A program made the translations under genes and the position numbers. The notes beneath the pieces are model-generated. The model was given only the letters and a program-made list of their open reading frames with translations, was not told the origin of the DNA and ran no database searches. A stretch of DNA of 64,000 nucleotides from Cypionkella sinensis (lineage in GTDB: Bacteria; Pseudomonadota; Alphaproteobacteria; Rhodobacterales; Rhodobacteraceae): NCBI RefSeq assembly GCF_042646385.1, contig NZ_JBHRTO010000001.1, positions 682,001 through 746,000 on the forward strand, in the 5' to 3' direction. Shown here piece by piece: positions 20,506-28,428 of the stretch (its first letter is position 1; every line of letters starts with the position of its first letter).

Positions 20506-20596
20506 GAAGCCTCCGGCGGGGATATTCAGAAGACAGATGAAACTAGCCCAGCGGTAAGGATTTCACCTGTTCTTAAATATCCCCGCCGGAGGCTTC
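20506..20596. repeat. Palindromic intergenic repeat, copy 1 (21-bp perfect arms)
   Basis: Perfect 21-bp inverted arms at 20506-20526 and 20576-20596 flank a 49-base centre. The core of each arm is GCCTCCGGCGGGGATATT. It lies between the convergent CDGSH and dddP genes, so it probably acts as a bidirectional terminator. A second, inside-out copy occurs at 37664-37715. Confidence 0.85.
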
Positions 20597-20619
20597 GGCA
20601 GATCAACCAAAGCAGCGTT

Positions 20620-21960
20620 TCAGGCTTGGCCCAGCAGCGCCGCGTCAAACGGATATTTCGTCAGGTTTTCAAACCCCGTCTCGGTGATCAGTACCTGGTC
20701 TTCCAGCTTGATCGAGAAATCACCGCCCTCGGGCGAGACCAAAGCTTCGACACACAGCGTCATGCCGGGCTGCAACGCCACATCGAATGCGCCATCGACA
20801 TGGGCGTCGGGGTAGGGCACGAAGGGCCATTCATCGCAAAGGCCAACGCCGTGCATTTTGCAGGAATATTTCTGCTTCCAGTATTTATCCGCCAGTTGAT
20901 GTCCGCCATGGGTCAGCTCGCGGATGGTCACACCCGGTTTCAGCATCGCCATATTCTGCTTGATATGGTCCATCGCATGCCCCATCGCCGAGATCATATC
21001 CGGGCGCGGGGCGCGGTCGCCTACCCACCAAGTCCGCGAAATGTCGGTGCAGATGCCATAAGCGCCGATCAGATCGGTATCAAAGGCGACGATTTCGTTG
21101 TTCGAGACCAGACGCGGGCCACATTCCTGAAACCACGGATTGGTGCGCGGCCCGGATGCCAGCAGCCGGGTTTCGATCCATTCACCCCCGCGGCGGATGT
21201 TGCCCTTGTGCAGTTCAGCCCAGATATCATCCTCGGACATATGTGCCAGAGGCACACCTGCGCGGGTGGCAATCTCCATCTCGGCAATCGCGGCCTCGCA
21301 GGCGTGATGCGCGCATTTCATCGCAAGTATCTCATCCGGGCCTTTGATCGCGCGGGTGCGCTCGGTGACTTCTTCACCCTCCATCACCTCAAACCCGGCG
21401 CGTTCCAGCGCGCGCAGACCGTTGATCATGATCTTGTCCACCGCAAGACGGCGGTTGCTGCCCGCATGCGCGCGCATTACCTCATCCACTTGCGCGGCAA
21501 AGCTGGAGGCATCGTCTGCCACTTTATCACCGCATACATTGTAGAAGAACGAGGCGCCAGAGCGCAGTTCCTTTACCAGCGGATTGAAATTCACCAGAAA
21601 CGGCGCCTGTTTGTATTCCCAGACCACCATATGGCCATCGGCGCAGACCATGCAGGCGCGGAACGGGTTGTGGCTGTTCCAAAGCTGCATGTTGGTGGTG
21701 TCGGTGGCGTAGCGGATGTTCAACGGATCAAACATCAGGATCGCGCCGTAATCGCGGGCTTGCAGGCTGGCGACGATGCGTTGCCAGCGGAAGCTGCGCA
21801 TCCGCTCCAGGTTCGGCAAGGCCAGCCCCGCCGCCGCCCACTCGGCAAAGGCCAGTTGAGTTGGGCCGATTTCGACCCGGTCATTGTCATTCGGGGTGCC
21901 ATCGCCCAAGCGGTCGCCGCGTGCGGGGTCGATCTTGCGACGGGTTTCGGCGTAGGACAT
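20620..21960 (-). CDS. dddP: Dimethylsulfoniopropionate lyase DddP (M24 metallopeptidase fold)
   Basis: A 446-residue metalloenzyme that cleaves DMSP to dimethyl sulfide and acrylate. It belongs to the M24 creatinase/aminopeptidase fold. The length and the N-terminal segment NDNDRVEIGPTQLAFAEWAA match marine roseobacter DddP. The metal ligands fall where DddP has them, one residue earlier than published numbering: Asp294 and Asp296 (FDTD), Asp306 (ICTDISRTWW), His370 (KMHGVGLCDEWP), Glu405 (CVEALVSPEGG) and Glu420 (KLEDQVL). It is divergent from a DUF3445 gene with 133 bases between starts. No DMSP transporter, dddD, dmdA or acrylate genes are nearby, so DMSP supply and product fate are handled elsewhere. 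Confidence 0.9.
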   Translation of the reverse strand: MSYAETRRKIDPARGDRLGDGTPNDNDRVEIGPTQLAFAEWAAAGLALPNLERMRSFRWQRIVASLQARDYGAILMFDPLNIRYATDTTNMQLWNSHNPFRACMVCADGHMVVWEYKQAPFLVNFNPLVKELRSGASFFYNVCGDKVADDASSFAAQVDEVMRAHAGSNRRLAVDKIMINGLRALERAGFEVMEGEEVTERTRAIKGPDEILAMKCAHHACEAAIAEMEIATRAGVPLAHMSEDDIWAELHKGNIRRGGEWIETRLLASGPRTNPWFQECGPRLVSNNEIVAFDTDLIGAYGICTDISRTWWVGDRAPRPDMISAMGHAMDHIKQNMAMLKPGVTIRELTHGGHQLADKYWKQKYSCKMHGVGLCDEWPFVPYPDAHVDGAFDVALQPGMTLCVEALVSPEGGDFSIKLEDQVLITETGFENLTKYPFDAALLGQA

Positions 21961-22093
21961 GGGCTGACTCCGATCTGGCAGGACTGCGGCGAAGGTGGCA
22001 GGTGCAGCCTTGCGGGCTTTGCTGGCGGCGACGCGGTTTGTCGCAAATGGCCGGGGCTTGCGTTTATCGCCGCCGCTCCGTTACGCTGTCATA

Positions 22094-22885
22094 ATGCCGA
22101 TCCTGAACACAAAGCTGCCGCTGCACCCTTGGGCCGATCCGCGCACCGCACGTCTGCCGGGCATCCAGCCGATTGCCGATGACAGTTGGATCACGGTTTG
22201 CGACGCCTATGCCGCCCAGATGGCCGAGCGCGATCGGTTGATCGCCGAGACGCCCGAACTGGTCCACGCGCTGCCCGTCACCGCGATGCCTGCGGCTTTG
22301 GAGTTGTATGATCGGGTGCTGGACAAGCTTCATGGAATGGCGGGGTTTGTGGTGGACGCGGATAGCGTACAGCGCCCGGATGGGGTGCGGGTTGCTTTGG
22401 ACTGCGATCAGCCGCTGCTGACCCTCGGGCGGCTGGTGCAGGAAGATCTGTGTCTGATGCAGCGGGTGGGCTACGAACATGCGCTGACAGCGGCGGTGCT
22501 GTGTTTTCCGGCAAGCTGGACGCTAAGTGAAAAACTCGGTCGCTCGATGGTCGGGATTCATCTGCCAGTCGAAAGCTATACGCCCGATCTGGCGCGACGG
22601 GTGCAGCGGTTGTTTGATGCGATCCGCCCAGAACAGCCGTTGTGGCGAATGAATTTTCATATCTACGAAAACCCCGCGCTGTTTCACCCCCGTCGCGAGG
22701 GCGATCCGCATCCGAAGGCGCGCGCAGGTGCCTATATGCGGGCCGAGCGGCAATGCCTGCTGCGCCTGCCACAGGCGGATGCGGTCTTGTTCAGCATCCA
22801 CAGCTATCAGGTGCCGCTGCACAGCCTTGCGCCCAGTGATCTTGCGATCCTGAGCGACTTGGGCGTGATGCAAAAGACCAATTAG
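22094..22885 (+). CDS. Heme-dependent oxidative N-demethylase-like protein (DUF3445)
   Basis: A 263-residue protein of the DUF3445/HODM alpha-subunit-like family. Features seen: LPLHPWADPRTARLPGIQPI at the start, AVLCFPASWTLSEKLGRSMVGIHLPV in the middle, FDAIRPEQPLWRMNFHIYENP, and the C-terminal RLPQADAVLFSIHSYQVPL. Characterised relatives are part of secondary-amine monooxygenases that demethylate dimethylamine; this one stands alone without the other subunits. The ATG at 22094 starts the conserved region. It overlaps the convergent hypothetical gene by 4 bases. A role with dimethylated compounds is suggestive next to dddP but unproven. Confidence 0.8.
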   Translation: MPILNTKLPLHPWADPRTARLPGIQPIADDSWITVCDAYAAQMAERDRLIAETPELVHALPVTAMPAALELYDRVLDKLHGMAGFVVDADSVQRPDGVRVALDCDQPLLTLGRLVQEDLCLMQRVGYEHALTAAVLCFPASWTLSEKLGRSMVGIHLPVESYTPDLARRVQRLFDAIRPEQPLWRMNFHIYENPALFHPRREGDPHPKARAGAYMRAERQCLLRLPQADAVLFSIHSYQVPLHSLAPSDLAILSDLGVMQKTN

Positions 22886-23712
22886 CCGATCAACGCCGAG
22901 GCCACCGGCCCTTGCAGCAAGGTCGATGCAAATCCGGTTGCCACCAGTGCCGCCGAGGTCAGCCGCATATTCTCGCCGCGCAGCACCGAATAGGTCAGCA
23001 TCGCAGCTCCCACCGGCAGCGCCACCATGATCAGCGTGGCATTCATTGTATGCGCCGCAAGCCGCATTTGTGGCGAGACCAGATGCGGCGGCGGTGCATC
23101 CTCGACCGGGTAGAGTGCTTCGCGCAGGCGGGCGAGCTCCGGGTCGCGCGGCGGCGGAATATCCGGGGTGTCATTGCTGGCGTGGAAACCGCGCGCGTAG
23201 ACCGCATCAACATTGCGCTCGTTCAGCAGCGAAAAGATCGGATGATCCGGGTCGGCGCGCTGGCTGGATTTTGGCTTGGCATAGGCGAGCGAATCGATCA
23301 CCTCAGAGGTGACGGGATGCGCCCATTCGTGCCAGAACACCGCATCCGGGTTCAGCCGCGCCTGCACCCGCTCTACCAGCTTGGAACACAAAGCTTCATG
23401 CCGCACCGCTGGGTGACGGCGTCTTGGGCTGGCGTTCAGCCGCGGCGGCAGATGCGACGGCCCGACCGAAAGCGTCAGCGAAGCAGAGATGCCGGGGCGG
23501 GGTTTTTCTGCCGTTGCAAGGACAATCCTTGTGCCCGGCATATCAAAGCTTGCCAAATCCTCGCAATCCCAGGTGAGTTGGCGATCCTTGTCGTGGAAGC
23601 GCGCCAGAACAGCATCCAGATCGGCCACAAGACGGGCAAAGTTCAAGTTGGGCGATTGTAGAAACAACAACTCGGCAATCGTACTGAACTGTATATCGGG
23701 ATGAACCTTCAT
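22882..23712 (-). CDS. Hypothetical protein with two C-terminal membrane helices
   Basis: A 276-residue protein not recognised by me. The first 210 residues look soluble, with AELLFLQSPNLNFARLVADLDAVLARF, LTLSVGPSH and several His/Arg/Pro stretches. The end has two hydrophobic helices (TLIMVALPVGAAMLTYSVL and LTSAALVATGFASTLLQG), so the N-terminal domain is probably cytoplasmic. A strong GGAGG lies 9 bases before the ATG at 23712. Convergent with the DUF3445 gene. Confidence 0.72.
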   Translation of the reverse strand: MKVHPDIQFSTIAELLFLQSPNLNFARLVADLDAVLARFHDKDRQLTWDCEDLASFDMPGTRIVLATAEKPRPGISASLTLSVGPSHLPPRLNASPRRRHPAVRHEALCSKLVERVQARLNPDAVFWHEWAHPVTSEVIDSLAYAKPKSSQRADPDHPIFSLLNERNVDAVYARGFHASNDTPDIPPPRDPELARLREALYPVEDAPPPHLVSPQMRLAAHTMNATLIMVALPVGAAMLTYSVLRGENMRLTSAALVATGFASTLLQGPVASALIG

Positions 23713-23879
23713 CGCGAGACCTCCATCAGTGGTTGTATCGTTTTGCCCCCTGATTGTGCCTGCATCTGGAAGGTATTGCGGCGTTTACAAGTTATTAACC
23801 GGAAGTTGAGTGCTGTTTCCGCCTTAATTCACTATCATGACGAATCCGCTGCATTGTCCACGGCAACGGCTGAAATGCG

Positions 23880-23906
23880 AAAGGCCGCCCAGATGGGGCG
23901 GCCTTT
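23880..23906 (-). terminator. Terminator of glnBA
   Basis: An 11-bp stem (AAAGGCCGCCC / GGGCGGCCTTT on the glnA strand) with a 5-base loop starts 20 bases past the glnA stop. The stem ends in CCTTT, followed by CGCATTTC, a modest U-rich tail. Confidence 0.75.
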
Positions 23907-23925
23907 GCATGCGATTGCTCTGCAC

Positions 23926-25335
23926 TTAGCAGGAGTAATACATCTGATACTCGATCGGATGCGGAGTGTGTTCGTAGGCGTAAACCTCTTCCCACTTCAG
24001 CGCCATATAGGCTTCCAGCATCGGACGGGTGAACACGTCGCCTGCCAGTAGGAAGTCCATGTCCTTGTCCAAAGCTTCCAGCGCCTCGCGGAGCGAGCCG
24101 CAAACGGTCGGGATTTCGGCCAGTTCTTCGGGCGGCAGATCGTAGAGGTCTTTGTCCGAAGCCGGGCCCGGGTCGATCTTGTTGCGGATGCCGTCCAGAC
24201 CAGCCATCAGCAGGCCTGCGAAGGCCAGGTAGGGGTTTGCCGACGGATCGGGGAAGCGAGCCTCAACACGTTTGGCTTTCGGCGATTCGGTCCACGGAAT
24301 ACGCACAGCACCCGAGCGGTTACGGGCCGAGTAAGCCAGCAGAACCGGTGCTTCAAAGCCCGGGATAAGGCGTTTGTAGCTGTTGGTGCCGGGGTTGGTC
24401 AGCGCGTTCAGGGCTTTGGCATGTTTGATGATGCCGCCGATGAAATACAGCGCCTCTTGGCTAAGGTCAGCGTATTTGTCGCCCGCGAACAAGGGCTTGC
24501 CGTCTTTCCAGATCGACATGTTCACGTGCATACCGCTGCCGTTGTCACCCTTCATCGGTTTCGGCATGAAGGTTACGGTCTTGCCGTAGGCGTGCGCCAC
24601 GTTGTGGATCACGTATTTGTATTTCTGGATGTTGTCGGCTTGCTCGACCAGACCACCGAAGATCATGCCGAGTTCGTGCTGGCAGGTCGCCACTTCGTGG
24701 TGGTGCTTGTCCACACGAATGCCGATGCGCTTCATGGTCGACAACATCTCGCCGCGCAGGTCTTGCGCTTCGTCCACCGGGTTCACCGGGAAATAGCCGC
24801 CCTTGTGCGCCGCGCGGTGGCCATAGTTGCCGCCTTCGGTCACGGTGTCGGTGTTCCAAGCTGCGGCTTCGGCGTCGATCTCATACGAGACTTTGCGCGG
24901 GGTGATCGAATATCGCACGTCGTCGAAGATAAAGAATTCAGCTTCGGGGCCAAAGTAAGCGGTCTCGCCGATGCCGGACGACTTCATGAAAGCTTCGGCT
25001 TTCTTGGCGATCTGGCGCGGGCAACGATCATAGGCTTCGTTGGTGTCGGGCTCGACCACGTCGCAATGTACGCAGAGGGTTTTCTCGGCGTAGAACGGGT
25101 CCATGTAGACCGAGGACGCATCCGGCATCAGTTTCATGTCGGATTGATCGATCGACTTCCAGCCGGCAATCGACGAGCCGTCGAACATGAAGCCTTCTTC
25201 AAAGAAGTCTTCGTCCACCAGATCGGTGACAAGCGTCACGTGCTGAAGTTTGCCTTTGGGATCGGTGAAGCGGATATCGAGATACTCGATTTCCTCGTCT
25301 TTGATCAGTTTGAGAGCTTTCGCAACTGCGCTCAT
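23926..25335 (-). CDS. glnA: Type I glutamine synthetase
   Basis: A 469-residue dodecameric enzyme that condenses ammonia and glutamate to glutamine with ATP. Typical GSI elements are present: FDGSSIAGWK (about 51-60), EAEFFIFDD (131-139), the HHHEVATCQHE segment, NGSGMHVNMS (265-273), the GFEAPVLLAYSARNRSGAVRIP ATP-binding region and the adenylylation site Tyr398 in KDLYDLPPEE. So it is of the class controlled by GlnE adenylylation. It lies 66 bases after glnB and is co-transcribed with it. Two adjacent ATGs occur at 25335 and 25338. Confidence 0.97.
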   Translation of the reverse strand: MSAVAKALKLIKDEEIEYLDIRFTDPKGKLQHVTLVTDLVDEDFFEEGFMFDGSSIAGWKSIDQSDMKLMPDASSVYMDPFYAEKTLCVHCDVVEPDTNEAYDRCPRQIAKKAEAFMKSSGIGETAYFGPEAEFFIFDDVRYSITPRKVSYEIDAEAAAWNTDTVTEGGNYGHRAAHKGGYFPVNPVDEAQDLRGEMLSTMKRIGIRVDKHHHEVATCQHELGMIFGGLVEQADNIQKYKYVIHNVAHAYGKTVTFMPKPMKGDNGSGMHVNMSIWKDGKPLFAGDKYADLSQEALYFIGGIIKHAKALNALTNPGTNSYKRLIPGFEAPVLLAYSARNRSGAVRIPWTESPKAKRVEARFPDPSANPYLAFAGLLMAGLDGIRNKIDPGPASDKDLYDLPPEELAEIPTVCGSLREALEALDKDMDFLLAGDVFTRPMLEAYMALKWEEVYAYEHTPHPIEYQMYYSC

Positions 25336-25401
25336 CATGCTGCCTTTCGGGGTTTCGGGTTGAAGATGGGGCAGGGCGGGCCTGCCGTTGTTGGGAATGG
25401 G

Positions 25402-25740
25402 TTAAATGGCGTCGTCGCCGGTCTCGCCGGTGCGGATGCGGATGGCTTGTTCCACCGGGCTGACGAAAATCTTGCCATCACCGATCTTGTCGGTGCGGGC
25501 AGCCGCGATGATGGCTTCGATGGCGGTTTCAACCATATCATCCGAAAGCACGACTTCGATTTTTACTTTCGGCAGGAAATCGACGACATATTCCGCGCCG
25601 CGATACAGTTCGGTATGGCCCTTCTGACGGCCAAAGCCTTTGACTTCGGTGACAGACAGGCCCTGAATTCCGGCTTCCTGAAGGGCTTCCTTCACCTCGT
25701 CCAGTTTGAACGGTTTGATGATCGCCTCAATTTTCTTCAT
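25402..25740 (-). CDS. glnB: Nitrogen regulatory protein P-II
   Basis: A 112-residue trimeric sensor of 2-oxoglutarate, ATP/ADP and, by uridylylation, glutamine. The uridylylated Tyr51 is present in the T-loop (ELYRGAEYVVDF), and the C-terminal signature (DGKIFVSPVEQAIRIRTGE) is intact. It precedes glnA, the normal order in photosynthetic and related alphaproteobacteria, where P-II controls GlnE and NtrB. I call it GlnB because of the glnA linkage; GlnK is normally linked to amtB. Confidence 0.95.
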   Translation of the reverse strand: MKKIEAIIKPFKLDEVKEALQEAGIQGLSVTEVKGFGRQKGHTELYRGAEYVVDFLPKVKIEVVLSDDMVETAIEAIIAAARTDKIGDGKIFVSPVEQAIRIRTGETGDDAI

Positions 25741-25938
25741 CGCCTGCTCCCCAGTCTGATCATACGCAGTCTGTCTACGCGCAAAATTTGGTCCTGAAGG
25801 TAGTGACCACTTCCCTGCGGGGGCTTCAATTCTGTAGGGTTTTAGAAGCGCGTGAAGGCGGTGGAAATTCTGTGGCGTGATGAAATTTTAGGCAAACTGC
25901 GTGATGTGTGGGCGGTTTGTGAACAAAAAGGTTATGAA

Positions 25939-27591
25939 ATGAGCGAAGTGCTGACGGCGGCGCAGATGCGGGCGATTGAGGCGGCGGCGATTGCTTCGGG
26001 GGCAGTCACCGGGCTGGAGCTGATGGAGCGCGCCGGGGCAGGGGTGGTCGCTGCGGTGCTGGAGGAATGGCCGGAGATGGCGCTGACCTCGCAGCGGGCG
26101 GTGGTGCTGTGCGGGCCGGGGAACAATGGCGGCGATGGGTTTGTGGTGGCGCGGCTGCTGGCGGCGCGTGGGTGGGCGGTGGAGGTGTATCTCTATGGCG
26201 ATGCAGGAAAGCTGCCGCCGGATGCGCGGGTGAATTACGAGCGGTGGTGTGAGGTGGGGGAGGTGAAGCGATTTCTCATGCGTGGCTTTTGGCCGCCAAA
26301 TGCGGAGGTCGTTGTCGATGCCTTGTTTGGCATAGGGCTGAAGCGTCCTATCCCCGCAGATACTCGCGCGGCATTTTCCTATCAGCAGAAAACAAGCGGC
26401 ACGGAGCGACGTGTCGCGATTGATATGCCTTCGGGGCTTTGCTCGGATAGTGGTCGGCCCTTGGGCTTAAGTGGAAAAGCAGCGCTTACCGTTACATTTC
26501 ATCGGGCGAAGGTTGGACAGTTTTTGGCATCAGGTCCATCAATGTGCGGCAAGATTGTTGTTGTTGATATCGGTTTGCCCATCGCCACTTTAAGCCCGAT
26601 CATCAAGGTCATGGGGCATGTCAATGAAGCACACCACGTGCAGCAGGCGCTTCAAGTTTATGCCACTGATCTTGAGCGGCAAAGGGCGCAAAAATCTGTA
26701 AGCATTCACCTCACTGCCATCAATGGGAACGATCTGTTCAAGCGGGCGGATGGGGCTGAGGAACACGCTCGACCTGCGAACAAATTCTCCCACGGCCACG
26801 CCCTGATCGTCTCGGGTGATCACGGTCATGCCGGGGCGGCTCGGATGGCGGCGCGGGGGGCTTTGCGGATCGGGGCGGGGTTGGTGACGGTGGCCTCGCC
26901 GCTGGGGGCGATGGCCGAGAATGCGGCGCGGTTGGATGCGGTGATGCTGCGGCCCGTGGCAGATGCGGCGGGGTTGGCTGAGGTTCTCTCCGATATGCGG
27001 ATCAATGCGCTTTGCATCGGGCCGGGGTTGGGGGTGGCGCGGGCGGCGGAATTGCTGGCGGTGGTGTTGCGCGGCGGGGTAGAACCCCGCCCTACGGTAT
27101 TGGATGCTGATGCGTTGACGGCTCTTGCGCAAGATCGTGGGCTGTTTGCACTGCTGCATGACCGCTGCGTGCTGACCCCACATGGCGGTGAATTCGCGCG
27201 ACTGTTCCCGGATATTGCGGCGAATCTGGCAGAGCCTGCGATGAAGGGTCCGGCCTATTCCAAGGTCGATGCCACGCGCGAGGCGGCCAAGCGGGCGGGA
27301 TGTGTGGTGCTGTATAAGGGCGCGGATACGGTGATTGCCGATCCGACGGGACGCTGCGCGATCAACACGGCGGTGTATGACCGCGCGGCACCTTGGCTGG
27401 CGACAGCAGGGTCAGGCGATGTGTTGGCGGGGTTCATCACCGGGCTAATGGCGCGGGGATTTGACCCGATGCAGGCGGCAGAAACAGCGGCCTGGCTGCA
27501 TGTGGAGTGTGCCCGCAGCTTTGGCCCCGGTTTGATCGCTGAGGATTTGCCCGAAGAATTGCCAAAAGTGTTCCGCGCTTTGGGTGTGTAG
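25939..27591 (+). CDS. nnrD: Bifunctional NAD(P)HX epimerase / ADP-dependent NAD(P)HX dehydratase
   Basis: A 550-residue fusion enzyme that repairs hydrated NAD(P)H. The N-terminal NnrE half begins MSEVLTAAQMRAIEAAAIASG and has the GPGNNGGDGFVVARLL motif. The C-terminal NnrD half contains SHGHALIVSGDHGHAGAARMAARGALRIGAGLVTVA, LTPHGGEFARLFP and the ADP-binding ATAGSGDVLAGFITGLMARG. The ATG at 25939 has AAAAGG eight bases upstream and matches the family; a GTG at 25852 would add 29 unmatched residues. A short palindrome is embedded in the NnrD half (see 27073-27091). Divergent from glnB. Confidence 0.93.
   Translation: MSEVLTAAQMRAIEAAAIASGAVTGLELMERAGAGVVAAVLEEWPEMALTSQRAVVLCGPGNNGGDGFVVARLLAARGWAVEVYLYGDAGKLPPDARVNYERWCEVGEVKRFLMRGFWPPNAEVVVDALFGIGLKRPIPADTRAAFSYQQKTSGTERRVAIDMPSGLCSDSGRPLGLSGKAALTVTFHRAKVGQFLASGPSMCGKIVVVDIGLPIATLSPIIKVMGHVNEAHHVQQALQVYATDLERQRAQKSVSIHLTAINGNDLFKRADGAEEHARPANKFSHGHALIVSGDHGHAGAARMAARGALRIGAGLVTVASPLGAMAENAARLDAVMLRPVADAAGLAEVLSDMRINALCIGPGLGVARAAELLAVVLRGGVEPRPTVLDADALTALAQDRGLFALLHDRCVLTPHGGEFARLFPDIAANLAEPAMKGPAYSKVDATREAAKRAGCVVLYKGADTVIADPTGRCAINTAVYDRAAPWLATAGSGDVLAGFITGLMARGFDPMQAAETAAWLHVECARSFGPGLIAEDLPEELPKVFRALGV
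27073..27091. repeat. REP-like palindrome inside the nnrD coding region
   Basis: GGCGGGG-TAGAA-CCCCGCC, followed by CTACGG, lies inside the frame and encodes the segment RGGVEPRP just before TVLDADAL. It adds a few residues where I would expect a short loop, and looks like an in-frame insertion of a small palindromic element of the kind normally seen between genes in this family of bacteria. Confidence 0.4.
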
Positions 27592-27597
27592 GGAAGT

Positions 27598-27638
27598 CGA
27601 TTTTTGCAAAAATCGGCGCCGGAATTTGTGCAAATTCC
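27598..27638. terminator. Double hairpin between convergent nnrD and Hint gene
   Basis: An 18-base palindrome (CGATTTTT-GC-AAAAATCG, 27598-27615) is followed by a second 8-bp stem (GGAATTTG-TG-CAAATTCC, 27621-27638). Both fill the 49 bases between the two stop codons and can end transcription from either side. Confidence 0.6.
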
Positions 27639-27640
27639 GC

Positions 27641-28114
27641 TTAGGCGGCCACGGACAGGCCCGTGCAGGCCAGTTCCAGCCCGCCTGCATAGATCACCGC
27701 ATCTTCGTCAAAGCGCAGGGTGAACAGCCGCACCTCGGCCAGAACTTCGGCGCAGATATAGCTGCCATCGACCAGGCGCTGCGCCGGGATCAGCGCCACC
27801 GCTTGCCCGGTCAACGCCTTGGCGCGCCAGTCGCGGATCAGGATCGGCTGATCCGGCGTCACGATCATATCGGCTTCGGGGCGGTCCACGCCCAACACTC
27901 CCTGCGCGATCCGCACCACGCGGGCATTCTGCACCACCTGAGTCTCGATCGCGCGCAGCCGCAAAGCACCCAACCGGGTAATGATCCGCTCGCCGACCGT
28001 CAGGTATTCGACCGGCATCAAGCCATCCAGACTCAGCACCGGGGTTGCCAGCGCCAGACCATGACCCAGCCCGATCTGCGCTTTGGCGGCGGTCACTTTG
28101 GTATGGATGGTCAT
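27641..28114 (-). CDS. Hint (hedgehog/intein) domain-containing protein
   Basis: A 157-residue protein with the Hint_2 pattern: a start ATPVLSLDGLMPVEYLTVGERIITRLG, then VTPDQPILIRDWRAKALTG, ALIPAQRLVDGSYI and VRLFTLRFDEDAVIYAGGLELACTG. Free-standing Hint proteins are common in Rhodobacterales; most lack evidence of splicing, and here the catalytic Cys/Ser start of an intein is replaced by Ala-Thr-Pro. So it is probably not a splicing domain. The ATG at 28114 fits the domain; the longer frame runs antisense over the tRNA gene. Confidence 0.75.
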   Translation of the reverse strand: MTIHTKVTAAKAQIGLGHGLALATPVLSLDGLMPVEYLTVGERIITRLGALRLRAIETQVVQNARVVRIAQGVLGVDRPEADMIVTPDQPILIRDWRAKALTGQAVALIPAQRLVDGSYICAEVLAEVRLFTLRFDEDAVIYAGGLELACTGLSVAA

Positions 28115-28320
28115 TGGCAAACCCTTTGCGTGATCTCTGCTGCCAGACTTGCCGCGAAATGGGGCGAGATTACGGTGCCGCTTCGGTTTTTTTGCAGGAA
28201 TTTCCCGACAACGCCTGCGCTCACTTTTCCTCTCGCTTCCCGCGCGGGGCTTTGTTAGAAGGGCGCGGATTTCAAGGCGCATCTCCTGCCTTCCGGCAGG
28301 AATGTGGCTTGTTGACATAT

Positions 28321-28405
28321 GCGGGTATGGCGAAATTGGCAGACGCACCAGATTTAGGTTCTGGCGCCGCAAGGCGTGGGGGTTCAAGTCCCTCTACCCG
28401 CACCA
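28321..28405 (+). tRNA. tRNA-Leu (anticodon UAG)
   Basis: A class II tRNA with a long variable arm. The acceptor stem GCGGGTA (28321-28327) pairs with TACCCGC (28395-28401), followed by discriminator A and an encoded CCA. The anticodon stem CCAGA/TCTGG encloses TTTAGGT with anticodon TAG at 28355-28357. The D arm GAAATTGGCAGACGC and T arm GGTTCAAGTCC are standard. It reads CUA and other CUN codons. It ends 23 bases before the trigger factor start. Confidence 0.97.
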
Positions 28406-28428
28406 AAGATTGAGAAAAGGACGGACAC

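Noticed and set aside
20404..22182. A 592-codon plus-strand open frame opposite dddP
   Set aside because: It crosses the palindromic repeat, runs antisense to a gene with all its active-site residues conserved, and has shadow-type composition.
27641..28114. An active intein or hedgehog-type autoprocessing protein
   Set aside because: The Hint domain lacks the N-terminal Cys/Ser nucleophile and has no flanking extein, so splicing is not supported.
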